Positions 17,921-26,037 of a stretch of 64,000 nt of DNA are shown here, piece by piece. Origin of the DNA: Candidatus Poribacteria bacterium (lineage in GTDB: Bacteria > Poribacteria > WGA-4E > WGA-3G). The stretch lies in assembly GCA_022820835.1 (NCBI GenBank), contig JAJEET010000158.1, positions 59,570 through 123,569 on the forward strand, in the 5' to 3' direction. The position numbers and the translations under genes were made by a program. A model generated the notes under the pieces. That model searched no databases. It saw only the letters and a list, made by a program, of their open reading frames with translations, and had not been told where the DNA came from. Position 1 is the first letter of the stretch; each line of letters opens with the position of its first letter.

Positions 17921-19366
17921 TCACAAATACGGATAGGCGGCATCCGGTTGATAGTCCGGAAGCAGTGCATCATGGCGTTGTCCGGCTATAAGTTTTGTGC
18001 CGTCGGTAAAACCTTCCGGGCGGTCTCGGAGAAATTCGATTAAGCGATCCCGCCACGGTGTTAGAAGGGATTCAGCCTCGCTCGATCTTGCCAGATCGCG
18101 TGTTTCGTGTGGATCCTCCAGAAGGTTAAAGAGGTGTTCCTGTCCAGTTTGCGAATACCAGATGTATTTATGTGCTCCGTCCGTTAGATAGTGGTTTCCG
18201 TGTTTATATGCGTAGCAGCCGGAGTGTTCACCGTGTAGACAGTCCCGGACACGCTCTGTTTCGCCGCGCAGAATAGGCAGCAGACTTTTGCCCGTACAAG
18301 TATCCGGGATCTCGATCCGAGCAGCATCCAGAATCGTCGGCATAATGTCTTGTAGGCCGACAGGACTTTCGCAAACGGTCTCTTTCGGGTACCCCCATCT
18401 CGCCGGTGCCCGCATCAGGAAAGGCACTCGTGCGGATGCTTCATAGGGCCACGTTTTACGGTACAGATTGTGATCACCTAACATCTCTCCGTGGTCGGAG
18501 GTAAAAATGACGAAGCAGTCCCTTAGTCCACCGGCAGACTGAATCAAACGACCGATTTGATCGTCAATGAAATTGATCATCCCGTAGTAAGCGGCACGGG
18601 CGCATTGCATATCGTAATCGTCAAGACAAATTTCCCATGCGTTTGGATCTAACCCCTTCTGTTCGCCTTCAAATTCGGGTGCCCAGTCTCCGACTATAGG
18701 GGGTGGTAGCTCTCGTTCGATGTAGCGTTGATAGTAGTGAAGTGGCGGTGTCAGCGGTGGATGCGGGTCTATGAAAGAGATATTGAGAAAGAACGGCGCA
18801 GTCGGGTCCCGTTTTCGCAGAAAGTCAAGGGCGCGGTCGATACACCAGAAAGTGTGCATCTGCTCTTCAGGGAGATGATGCGGACGACCGACCCAACCGT
18901 TAGCAGAAACACCGTGTGCCATACCCGGATCGATGTCGTTCCGACGATGATACTGCTGTAACCACGCAACGTAATCGTTGTTGTTTCCGCGGGTGGCATC
19001 AGCCAGCTGTATATGATCGAAACCGTACCGCTTACGCGGCGGATTCAGATGGAGTTTGCCAATCATTTCGGTCTGATAACCGGCTTTAGACAATTCACCT
19101 GCCAAGGTATGCGGTGGATCCCATTGTGCACCTCTATAGCCGACAGCACCGTTAGCCGCCGGTGCAGTTCCAGTCATCAGACCGCGTCTGGCAGGGATAC
19201 AACTCGGACACTCAGCATATCCGCGGCGGAAATGTGTACCAGAGCGACCGATCCAGTCCAAGTTCGGTGTTTGTAGACAGTCAGGACCGTCAGGGTCCAA
19301 TCCCAGACAGTCACCACGTTGTTGATCGGTTGTGATTAAAAGGACGTTCGGGCGGGTATTAGACAT
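17921..19366 (-). CDS. Type I sulfatase (arylsulfatase A family)
   Basis: 481 residues, no signal peptide. The alkaline-phosphatase-superfamily metal site begins NVLLITTDQQRGD; the formylglycine motif is CIPAR (C56-R60), which an FGE enzyme would convert. TSDHGEMLGDHNLYRK and the C-terminal LFNLLEDPHETRDLA complete the sulfatase pattern. It hydrolyses sulfate esters, here perhaps from sulfated glycans, though the lack of an export signal suggests a cytosolic substrate. GGAG lies 6 bases before the ATG. No anaerobic or aerobic maturase lies in the window. Confidence 0.93.
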   Translation of the reverse strand: MSNTRPNVLLITTDQQRGDCLGLDPDGPDCLQTPNLDWIGRSGTHFRRGYAECPSCIPARRGLMTGTAPAANGAVGYRGAQWDPPHTLAGELSKAGYQTEMIGKLHLNPPRKRYGFDHIQLADATRGNNNDYVAWLQQYHRRNDIDPGMAHGVSANGWVGRPHHLPEEQMHTFWCIDRALDFLRKRDPTAPFFLNISFIDPHPPLTPPLHYYQRYIERELPPPIVGDWAPEFEGEQKGLDPNAWEICLDDYDMQCARAAYYGMINFIDDQIGRLIQSAGGLRDCFVIFTSDHGEMLGDHNLYRKTWPYEASARVPFLMRAPARWGYPKETVCESPVGLQDIMPTILDAARIEIPDTCTGKSLLPILRGETERVRDCLHGEHSGCYAYKHGNHYLTDGAHKYIWYSQTGQEHLFNLLEDPHETRDLARSSEAESLLTPWRDRLIEFLRDRPEGFTDGTKLIAGQRHDALLPDYQPDAAYPYL

Positions 19367-19385
19367 CTTAAACTCCAGATCGGAA

Positions 19386-20453
19386 TTAATTAAGAATGTC
19401 GTAGAAAAAGTTACGACGTTTCGGGGTGTATCCGAGCTCCGCTATAGTCCGTTCAATTTCCTCTATCGGCATGCAGTAAACGGTCCCGGCTTTGCTGACA
19501 ACGTTCTCTTCTATCATTGTACCCCCCATATCGTTTGCGCCAAACTTAAGGGATAACTGCCCGATCTTCGGACCTTGCGTTACCCATGAAGATTGAAAGT
19601 TGTCAAAATTATCTAAGAACAGTCGTGAGATTGCAAGGGTTTTGAGGTATTCAAAGCTCCCGGCGGGTGGGATGTGATCCATACGTGTGTTATCGGGTTG
19701 CAGAGACCAGCAGATAAAAGCGGTGAACCCAGCGGTTTCGTCTTGCAAATCGCGTAGACGGACGAGATGTTCAACCCGTTCGGCGTAACTCTCTACATGA
19801 CCATACATCATTGTCGCACTTGATTTAAGTCCGATGAGATGTCCTTGGCGCATAACTTCCAGCCATTCGTCAGCGGTACATTTTTTCGGACTGATCTCAT
19901 CACGGGCATGGTTGGTGAGGATTTCTGCCCCACCTCCGGGTATTGAATCGAGGCCAGCATCACGCAAGCGTCCGAGCATTTCGCGCAACGGCATACGGTT
20001 TATCTTCGCGAACCAGTCTAATTCGGGGGGCGAAAATCCGTGGATATGAATCGGGTAGTTCGCTTTGATCCAGCGGAGTAGATCTTCGTACCAGTCGAGT
20101 TTGAGTTTCGGATGTAAACCACCCTGCATCAGGATCAACTCACCACCGAGGTCAAGCGTCTCCTGAATTTTTTTGCCTAATTCGTCGCGTTCTATAACAT
20201 AAGCGTCTGGGTCCCGGCGGTGGCGGTAAAAGGCACAGAAATCGCAATCCACATAGCACCAGTTGGTATAGTTGATGTTCCGGTCAACAATATATGTAAC
20301 ATGACCTTCCGGATGCTTCTGTTGCCGAATAACATCCGCCGCGTGACCTAGTGCAAGGAGATCGTGGCTCTTGAAAAGCGCGAGACAGTCATCAAAGTCT
20401 AAGCGTTCGCCAGCAAGTGATTTTTCGAGGATCGGCTGGATGTATCTATCCAT
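19386..20453 (-). CDS. mqnC: Cyclic dehypoxanthinyl futalosine synthase (radical SAM)
   Basis: 355 residues. The radical SAM cluster motif is CYVDCDFC within INYTNWCYVDCDFCAFYRHR, followed by GELILMQGGLHP and the FSPPEL strand characteristic of the MqnC/MqnE/CofH group; the DRNINYTN lead-in and GLDSIPGGGAEIL point to MqnC. The enzyme cyclises dehypoxanthine futalosine in the alternative menaquinone pathway. AAGGA stands 7 bases before the ATG, and a clear promoter lies at 20493-20521. No other mqn gene is in the window, so the pathway genes are scattered. Confidence 0.9.
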   Translation of the reverse strand: MDRYIQPILEKSLAGERLDFDDCLALFKSHDLLALGHAADVIRQQKHPEGHVTYIVDRNINYTNWCYVDCDFCAFYRHRRDPDAYVIERDELGKKIQETLDLGGELILMQGGLHPKLKLDWYEDLLRWIKANYPIHIHGFSPPELDWFAKINRMPLREMLGRLRDAGLDSIPGGGAEILTNHARDEISPKKCTADEWLEVMRQGHLIGLKSSATMMYGHVESYAERVEHLVRLRDLQDETAGFTAFICWSLQPDNTRMDHIPPAGSFEYLKTLAISRLFLDNFDNFQSSWVTQGPKIGQLSLKFGANDMGGTMIEENVVSKAGTVYCMPIEEIERTIAELGYTPKRRNFFYDILN

Positions 20454-20492
20454 TTAGAAGTCCTTACAATATCAGAGATACTTAATACTCCA

Positions 20493-20521
20493 ATTTTAAC
20501 ATTTTTAAGTCAGTTTGTCAA
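20493..20521 (-). promoter_or_regulatory. Sigma-70-type promoter of mqnC
   Basis: On the minus strand TTGACA (20516-20521), 17 bases, TAAAAT (20493-20498). Start near 20486, 33 bases ahead of the ATG. Confidence 0.65.
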
Positions 20522-20920
20522 CTTTTCTTTTGAGGTGCGTCTTATTATTTTTCGATGCCACTATAGAACGTCACATTGTACGTCACACTGTCCAGCCACA
20601 AAGCAATCGCAACAAAATTTCACAGTAACTTTCATAGCACACTCCAGAAAAACCGTCAAAAACATAGTTGTAGCTTAGGTTCATGGCACTTCATAAATTT
20701 CACAGTTTTTCGATTTACTATGAAAGCTATGAAATTTCACACCCACATCCTTCTGTAGTTAACAGTCTGTCATGAAACAGAAATGTGATTCATCAAAGCA
20801 TCTCTTAACTGAGTCCTGAAAGGTTTTCGTAGAAAACCGTACTGACAACTGACAACGATTAACCGAAAGGTTTTCGCAGAAAACCGTACTGACAACTAAT
20901 CACCTAATCACCATTATAAT
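20522..20920. repeat. Non-coding spacer with two 33-bp direct repeats
   Basis: No supported gene lies between mqnC and the aldolase-like gene. Two near-identical 33-bp repeats occur at 20818-20850 and 20865-20897 (47-bp period), each with the hairpin GGTTTTC-GNA-GAAAACC and the tail CGTACTGACAACT. Nearer mqnC, inverted and direct copies of TTTCACAGT and CTATGAAA (about 20612-20740) make further weak palindromes. The remainder is AT-rich with nothing recognisable. Confidence 0.6.
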
Positions 20921-20949
20921 TTGCTATTTTTTCTTAGACATGTTATAGT
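20921..20949 (+). promoter_or_regulatory. Promoter for the aldolase-like gene and following run
   Basis: TTGCTA (20921-20926), 17 bases, TATAGT (20944-20949). The start near 20956 fits a GTG start at 21015. Confidence 0.5.
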
Positions 20950-21014
20950 TAAAGGAAAGAGAACATTAGCACCGAAAATTGAACCTTAAATCTAATCAAA
21001 CAGAGGAATCACGA

Positions 21015-22079
21015 GTGGATTCAAGGCTGACCAATCCTTATCTCGTAAACGCCTTAACTGCACCACCACCGCAGACGTACCGCTACCGACGCTGGCGCGA
21101 ACGGGGGTATCACCCCGAATTACGTCCACTCTCACCGGACAGCGAGTGCGGAACGCTGATCGGACAGATGGGTTGGGTAGGCGCGCACGCACACGCTCAC
21201 GACTATCTCTGGGCAACCGCCGGTAATATGGGGGCTGTTCTAACTGAAACAGTTGACGAAGCATGTCTCATCGCTTATGAAGCCTCGCCGCGTTATCAAC
21301 TGCCCCCTCAAATCGTTGTTAAGGAATTAGCAGGTAGGCACGTACTCCTCACAAAATCGGGTTCACGTCTTGACATGATCGGTGTCGAACATCCAGCACT
21401 CAATTTAACGCTTATCGAAGTCGAACCTGATGGCACCCATTATCGGATGCGCTTCGGCACGCCCGATCAGGCAACTTTGGAGCAAGCACAAAACGGCATC
21501 GCACCGCCAGCACCGACGAGCGAAATGTTCCACTATCTCCTCATTTTTGAGCAGTTAGCGGAAAACGGATTTAATGCACTCGTCCATTTACAACCGAAGT
21601 TCTTGAACCTAATCTCTCGCACAGAACACGGTGCACCAGACCGGTTTTATGATTTTCTGAGAGGATACGAACCGGAGACTCCTATCATATATGACGCATC
21701 TGGCGGTATCGGGTTCGTCGAAGAACGCGCACCGGGAATTCCAGAACTCTCTTACGAGAGTTTACGTCTCTTTCAGAACAGCAGCCAAAATGGTGAGCAG
21801 TCAGCACGACATATCCTCTATTGGGTCGGACACGGAACGTTTTCACGCGGCAACGATATCCTTGACGCTTACAAACACGCAGAATACTTTGAAGCCGCAG
21901 CACGCATGGCATGGGAAGCAAATCAGCAACATGTTGACGCTCAGGCGTATACCGAAGAAATCGTCAACTGTATCTTACGAGAATTCAACGCAAACCGAGA
22001 GGCTACTGCCACAGTAAATGATGATCTCTTAGATTCAGATACAACAGCGCAGTCCGACAACGTCTATAATTATCCCTAA
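21015..22079 (+). CDS. Class II aldolase/adducin-like protein
   Basis: 354 residues from the GTG at 21015, chosen because AGAGGA (21002-21007) precedes it by 7 bases; a TTG at 20979 would add 12 residues but has no ribosome site. The C-terminal part HILYWVGHGTFSRGNDILD...AEYFEAAARM matches the end of the aldolase-II domain, where a His helps bind zinc and EAAARM forms the last helix. An AHAHAH stretch (about 60-65) lies in the N-terminal half. Family members cleave phosphorylated sugars such as rhamnulose-1-phosphate, but the N-terminal half is divergent and the substrate is unknown. First gene of a six-gene run that reaches lon. Confidence 0.65.
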   Translation: MDSRLTNPYLVNALTAPPPQTYRYRRWRERGYHPELRPLSPDSECGTLIGQMGWVGAHAHAHDYLWATAGNMGAVLTETVDEACLIAYEASPRYQLPPQIVVKELAGRHVLLTKSGSRLDMIGVEHPALNLTLIEVEPDGTHYRMRFGTPDQATLEQAQNGIAPPAPTSEMFHYLLIFEQLAENGFNALVHLQPKFLNLISRTEHGAPDRFYDFLRGYEPETPIIYDASGGIGFVEERAPGIPELSYESLRLFQNSSQNGEQSARHILYWVGHGTFSRGNDILDAYKHAEYFEAAARMAWEANQQHVDAQAYTEEIVNCILREFNANREATATVNDDLLDSDTTAQSDNVYNYP

Positions 22080-22125
22080 GATGCCCTAACATACGCACGC
22101 AACTTAGGACGAGGAAACAACGAAC

Positions 22126-22803
22126 ATGCAAACACCTATAGATGTCCAAGAACTGGAGATTGATGACAATACGGAAACCGATACTGAGTCACAGAAAGCA
22201 CAGCAACTGGAAGAATATCTCCGAGACAGTGTCGTCGGGAGATATATCCAGAACTACAACAAACGCTTACGAACCCTCAGCCAATCCGTAGAAAAAACGC
22301 GCCAGCAGGTCGATGATAAACTCGCTGCCGTAGAGCAACACTTCGCTGAAGAAATAGCCGACGTGAAAACTGAGATTCGCAGACTATCTGGACAACTCGA
22401 AAATGAAGATTTGCTATTAACTTCAGACAAAATTGAGGCACTCATTGATACACGGATGGATGAACGGCTCAAGGGGATCGCAGGACGCAGCGAGGCTGAC
22501 CTCCAAAAATTATCAACACTCGTAGACGATTTTGCCCGCGAATTTCAAGCGCAAGTCGACCGACTCAGCAATGAAACAAAACTTCTACGAGAGCAGACGC
22601 GCCGAAATCAGGAATCTCTACGATCAGATTTAGCCTCCGAAACCGAAACACTCGAATCTACGAAAATTGACCGACTCACTTTATCTGAAGCTCTCATCTC
22701 GCTCGGAATGAAACTCAAAGAGGATAAACTGTTCGACGAATTCACCGCGAACCTCGGACTCGATGAAGGTTCGGATACAGAAACAGAAGATCATGAGACC
22801 TAA
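22126..22803 (+). CDS. Coiled-coil protein of unknown function
   Basis: 225 residues, very rich in Glu, Asp, Arg and Gln. Residues about 25-190 are almost continuous heptads (SVEKTRQQVDDKLAAVEQ, IRRLSGQLENE, RLSNETKLLREQTRRNQ), with no signal peptide or membrane helix. The C-terminus SLGMKLKEDKLFDEF is a small conserved-looking motif before an acidic tail. The ribosome site GAGGA lies 10 bases ahead. It overlaps the following CapA-like gene by 11 bases, so the two are probably coupled. It could be a structural or cell-division filament protein; no family recognised. Confidence 0.75.
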   Translation: MQTPIDVQELEIDDNTETDTESQKAQQLEEYLRDSVVGRYIQNYNKRLRTLSQSVEKTRQQVDDKLAAVEQHFAEEIADVKTEIRRLSGQLENEDLLLTSDKIEALIDTRMDERLKGIAGRSEADLQKLSTLVDDFAREFQAQVDRLSNETKLLREQTRRNQESLRSDLASETETLESTKIDRLTLSEALISLGMKLKEDKLFDEFTANLGLDEGSDTETEDHET

Positions 22804-23932
22804 ACACCTTAAATGCCGAAGATTCACAAGGCGCGCTCTGATTAACAAACTGTCGCTTCTGATGCTCTTCAGTGGGTTGATCACAGTTTTCGCTACCTAT
22901 CAACCGGTTGATGCTGGTGAAATGTCTATTCTCGCTGTCGGTGATATTACAGTCAGTAGCCGTATGACACCGCTGATTGAAAAGAACGGTGCCGGTGTAT
23001 TCTTCGCAGGTACTACCGAATTAATCCAGGCCGCTGATGTCGCTACCGCCTCTTTGAACACGAGTATTTCGGAAAGAGGAGAACCGAGACACGGAATCAA
23101 AAACCCTTTTCGTTCAGCACCCGGACTCGGACGGGCAATCGCGAACGCTGGATTTGACGCTGTTTCCTTAGCGACACCACATATAATGGACTTCGGTTTT
23201 GAAGCCTTAGAAGATACGATCACCGAATTAGAGTGGTATGACGTTAAACCGATCGGTGCCGCTATGAATCCTAAGGATGCAAAACTCCCCACATGGGTGA
23301 CGGTCGGTATCGGAGATACTAACCCTCTGAAAGTCGCTTTGCTGGCATATTATCGACTGAATGAATTCGCAGGGTACACCGAGGACCCGATCGCTTACGC
23401 CGTCTACAGTGAGATGACGGATGCCGTTAAGAAGGCACGCTCAGAAGCAGCACTCGTAATCGTTTGGCTACACTGGGGAGGACAAGGACGTTCAACGGAT
23501 GAGGCAATCGGACGGCAACGCATCTTTGCACAAGCACTCATAGATGCCGGCGCAGATATGGTATTATGTCAGCAGATGCATACCTTTGGTGGTATTGAGT
23601 TATATCAAGGAAAGCCGATCGTTTATAGCCTTTCGGATTTTATCTATGACGCTTATGATAAACAACACTCACATATCGTTATCCCGAAGGCCACTTTCAG
23701 AGATAGAGCTCTACAGTCTATTGAGTTAATTCCAATTTTGACAGATCCACCTAAGACACCAGTCCGCACAGGGAAATCTACGGAAGCATCAGCAACCCCT
23801 GAAATCAAGAACCAATTTCCGAGTCTTCTCACTGGAGATGCAGCAATAGAAACTTTACGAGACTATCAACAGCGTTGTATAGAGTTGAAAACGGAGGTGC
23901 ATATAGAAGGCGAGCGCGGATGGATTCGATAG
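22793..23932 (+). CDS. CapA-like metallophosphatase-fold protein, secreted
   Basis: 379 residues. The ATG at 22793 overlaps the upstream stop by 11 bases. Residues 20-42 form a membrane/signal segment after a basic leader (RPKHLKCRRFTRR), ending VDAGE. The PGA_cap domain follows: ILAVGDITVSSRM (metal site I), DVATASLNTSI, VSLATPHIMDFGFEAL where family members usually have NNH, VWLHWGGQG, and the closing GIELYQGKPIVYSLSDFIYD. CapA proteins belong to poly-gamma-glutamate export systems but the fold is widespread with unknown roles. The N to P change in the NNH motif suggests an altered metal site. Confidence 0.8.
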   Translation: MRPKHLKCRRFTRRALINKLSLLMLFSGLITVFATYQPVDAGEMSILAVGDITVSSRMTPLIEKNGAGVFFAGTTELIQAADVATASLNTSISERGEPRHGIKNPFRSAPGLGRAIANAGFDAVSLATPHIMDFGFEALEDTITELEWYDVKPIGAAMNPKDAKLPTWVTVGIGDTNPLKVALLAYYRLNEFAGYTEDPIAYAVYSEMTDAVKKARSEAALVIVWLHWGGQGRSTDEAIGRQRIFAQALIDAGADMVLCQQMHTFGGIELYQGKPIVYSLSDFIYDAYDKQHSHIVIPKATFRDRALQSIELIPILTDPPKTPVRTGKSTEASATPEIKNQFPSLLTGDAAIETLRDYQQRCIELKTEVHIEGERGWIR

Positions 23933-23958
23933 ACAGCGTCTCCTTTAGAGGCTGAAAT

Positions 23959-25947
23959 ATGACAAATCACAATGGTGTTATGGGCAGCCCGAAAACCGAT
24001 AGCAAAGACAGGATATCCGCCGTATCCAGAGGTGAACCCGGTCTAACGCTTAAAGCATTTGTCATCGCGATGCTTCTGATCCCTCTCAACGTTTTCTGGA
24101 TCATTCAATTAGAGGTCGTCCGCTATACACATCCGACACTAATTCATCCGCTGTCTAACGTCATTTTCATCATCTTTTTGCTGATGGCATTCAGCGCAGC
24201 ATTACAGAAATTATCATCCAAGCTGCAACTGAAACCGGCGGAACTGCTCACGATCTACGTCATGTTGTGCATCGTTTCTTCGCTCTGTTCGCACGATATG
24301 ATGGAAATTTTGGTCACTATACTCGGACACCCCTTTCGCTTCGCTACATCCGAGAACGAGTGGCAACAACTGTTTTGGAAAGAACTCCCGACATGGCTAA
24401 CGGTACAGGACACTAACGTTCTATCCGGGTACTATGAGGGGCAATCGAGCCTTTACCGTAAGGAGCACCTTACCGCTTGGGCAGGACCCGCCGCATGGTG
24501 GACTGTTTTCATCCTTGTGCTGATGTTTGTTATGCTCTGCATCAACACACTTCTCCGCCTACAGTGGACGGAACGGGAACGGTTGACTTACCCGATTATC
24601 CAACTACCGCTTGCAATGACGGAGACGGATGCAAGTTTTTTCAAAAACAAACTGATGTGGTTCGGGTTCGGAATCGCTGCTGGCATTAGCGTACTAAATT
24701 TATTAAACTCAATTTATCCAGCGGTCCCGTACCTGCCCGTCAAACGGCAAAATATCCATCAATATTTCACTGGTCGTCCTTGGAATGCGATGGGGGGTGT
24801 CCGACTTTCGTTTTATCCGTTCGCGATTGGGATCAGTTTCCTTATTCCGTTGGACCTGCTTTTCTCGTGTTGGGTGTTTTATTGGGTGTACAAATTTGAA
24901 CTAATGGCGGGGAGTATCCTTGGCGTACGGAATCTACCCGGTTACCCTTACGCGGATGCCCAAAGTTTCGGGGCGTATATGGTGCTACTCGGCACCGCGG
25001 CTTGGGTCGGGAGATCCCACATCAAACGGATTTCTGCCAGTGTTATGGACGGACTCCGCGGAACGTATCAGATAGATATGCAGCGTGAGCCGATGCCTTA
25101 CCACATCGCTTTCCTCGGCATTGTGGCCGGGATGCTCTTTTTGACAGTGTTTTCCTATAAGGCGGGTATGGCACTTTGGGTGATTCCGATCTTTTTCGGA
25201 CTCTACTTCCTACTCGCAACAATGGTTGCACGTCTACGTGCCGAATTAGGGTTCTTAGTCCACGATTTGCATAGAGTTGATCCACACGGCTTGATCGTGA
25301 CGGCGTTCGGATCCCAACGGCTAACAACGAGTACAAAATCGGTCTTTTCGTTGTACATGTTCTTTAACCGAGCGTATCGGGCACATCCGATGCCGCAAGA
25401 ACTGGAGGCATTGAAAATATCAGAACGGCGGCGGATACATCCACAGCATACCGCTGCTGCAATCTTGATAGCGACATTAGTCGGTGCCGTTGTCGTGTTC
25501 TGGCTACTTTTAGATAGCTACTACAGACACGGTGCAGAGACAGGTTATTATGGACCTTGGGCATTAGGGTTCGGGAGAGGCGTTTACAGACAACTGGAAA
25601 ACTGGCTGAATTACCCACAGGAAACCGATGTCCCCGCCCTCCTATTCATGGGCGGTGGTGCAGGATTCTCACTCGGATTAATACTATTGAGAACCCGATT
25701 CCTCTGGTGGCCACTACACCCACTCGGCTATGCCATGGCAAACAGTTGGGGAATGTCTAACCTCTGGAGTTGTATCTTCGTCGCTTACGTCGCGAAAGCA
25801 CTCGTGTTACATCAAGGCGGTCTTAAAGCCTACAGACGCGCTGTGCCATTTTTCCTCGGACTCGCACTCGGAGACTACATAACCGGAAGTTTATGGAGTA
25901 TCGGCAGCATTCTCGCGAATACGACACTATATCAATTCTGGCCCTAA
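23959..25947 (+). CDS. Large multi-pass membrane protein (DUF6785/DUF6784-like)
   Basis: 662 residues with about 12-14 hydrophobic helices starting at residue 30 (AFVIAMLLIPLNVFWII). Short conserved-looking signatures are LLTIYVMLCIVSSLCSHDMM, ERERLTYPIIQLPLAM, a WWPLHPLGYAMANSWGMSNLW near the C-terminus and HDLHRVDPHGL. I associate this pattern with uncharacterised membrane proteins of Planctomycetes and Poribacteria labelled DUF6785/DUF6784; the match is from memory. The regular helices and conserved Trp/Pro suggest an oligopeptide- or sugar-type transporter, but no substrate can be given. GAGG lies 7 bases before the ATG; 90 bases separate it from lon. Confidence 0.7.
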   Translation: MTNHNGVMGSPKTDSKDRISAVSRGEPGLTLKAFVIAMLLIPLNVFWIIQLEVVRYTHPTLIHPLSNVIFIIFLLMAFSAALQKLSSKLQLKPAELLTIYVMLCIVSSLCSHDMMEILVTILGHPFRFATSENEWQQLFWKELPTWLTVQDTNVLSGYYEGQSSLYRKEHLTAWAGPAAWWTVFILVLMFVMLCINTLLRLQWTERERLTYPIIQLPLAMTETDASFFKNKLMWFGFGIAAGISVLNLLNSIYPAVPYLPVKRQNIHQYFTGRPWNAMGGVRLSFYPFAIGISFLIPLDLLFSCWVFYWVYKFELMAGSILGVRNLPGYPYADAQSFGAYMVLLGTAAWVGRSHIKRISASVMDGLRGTYQIDMQREPMPYHIAFLGIVAGMLFLTVFSYKAGMALWVIPIFFGLYFLLATMVARLRAELGFLVHDLHRVDPHGLIVTAFGSQRLTTSTKSVFSLYMFFNRAYRAHPMPQELEALKISERRRIHPQHTAAAILIATLVGAVVVFWLLLDSYYRHGAETGYYGPWALGFGRGVYRQLENWLNYPQETDVPALLFMGGGAGFSLGLILLRTRFLWWPLHPLGYAMANSWGMSNLWSCIFVAYVAKALVLHQGGLKAYRRAVPFFLGLALGDYITGSLWSIGSILANTTLYQFWP

Positions 25948-25949
25948 CA

Positions 25950-25993
25950 TGATTTACGCACACCCCGTTGCAGGTGGGTTTGTAACACCGCTA
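25950..25993. repeat. Family A palindrome repeat, degenerate copy
   Basis: ATTTACGCACACCCCGTTGCAGGTGGGTTTGTAACACCGC keeps the ACTTACGCA...TTGCAGGCGGGGTTT layout of the copies at 30768 and 30818 with several substitutions. It lies in the leader of lon. Confidence 0.5.
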
Positions 25994-26037
25994 ATGGAGT
26001 GTTGCTGACTGCCGTGAACAATACGATAGGAGAAAAA

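Noticed and set aside
20576..20758. 60-residue frame in the mqnC spacer
   Set aside because: Low complexity, no ribosome site, lies in repeat-rich sequence.
20818..20897. Two-copy repeat as a CRISPR array
   Set aside because: Only two copies, 14-base gap, hairpin inside, no cas genes.
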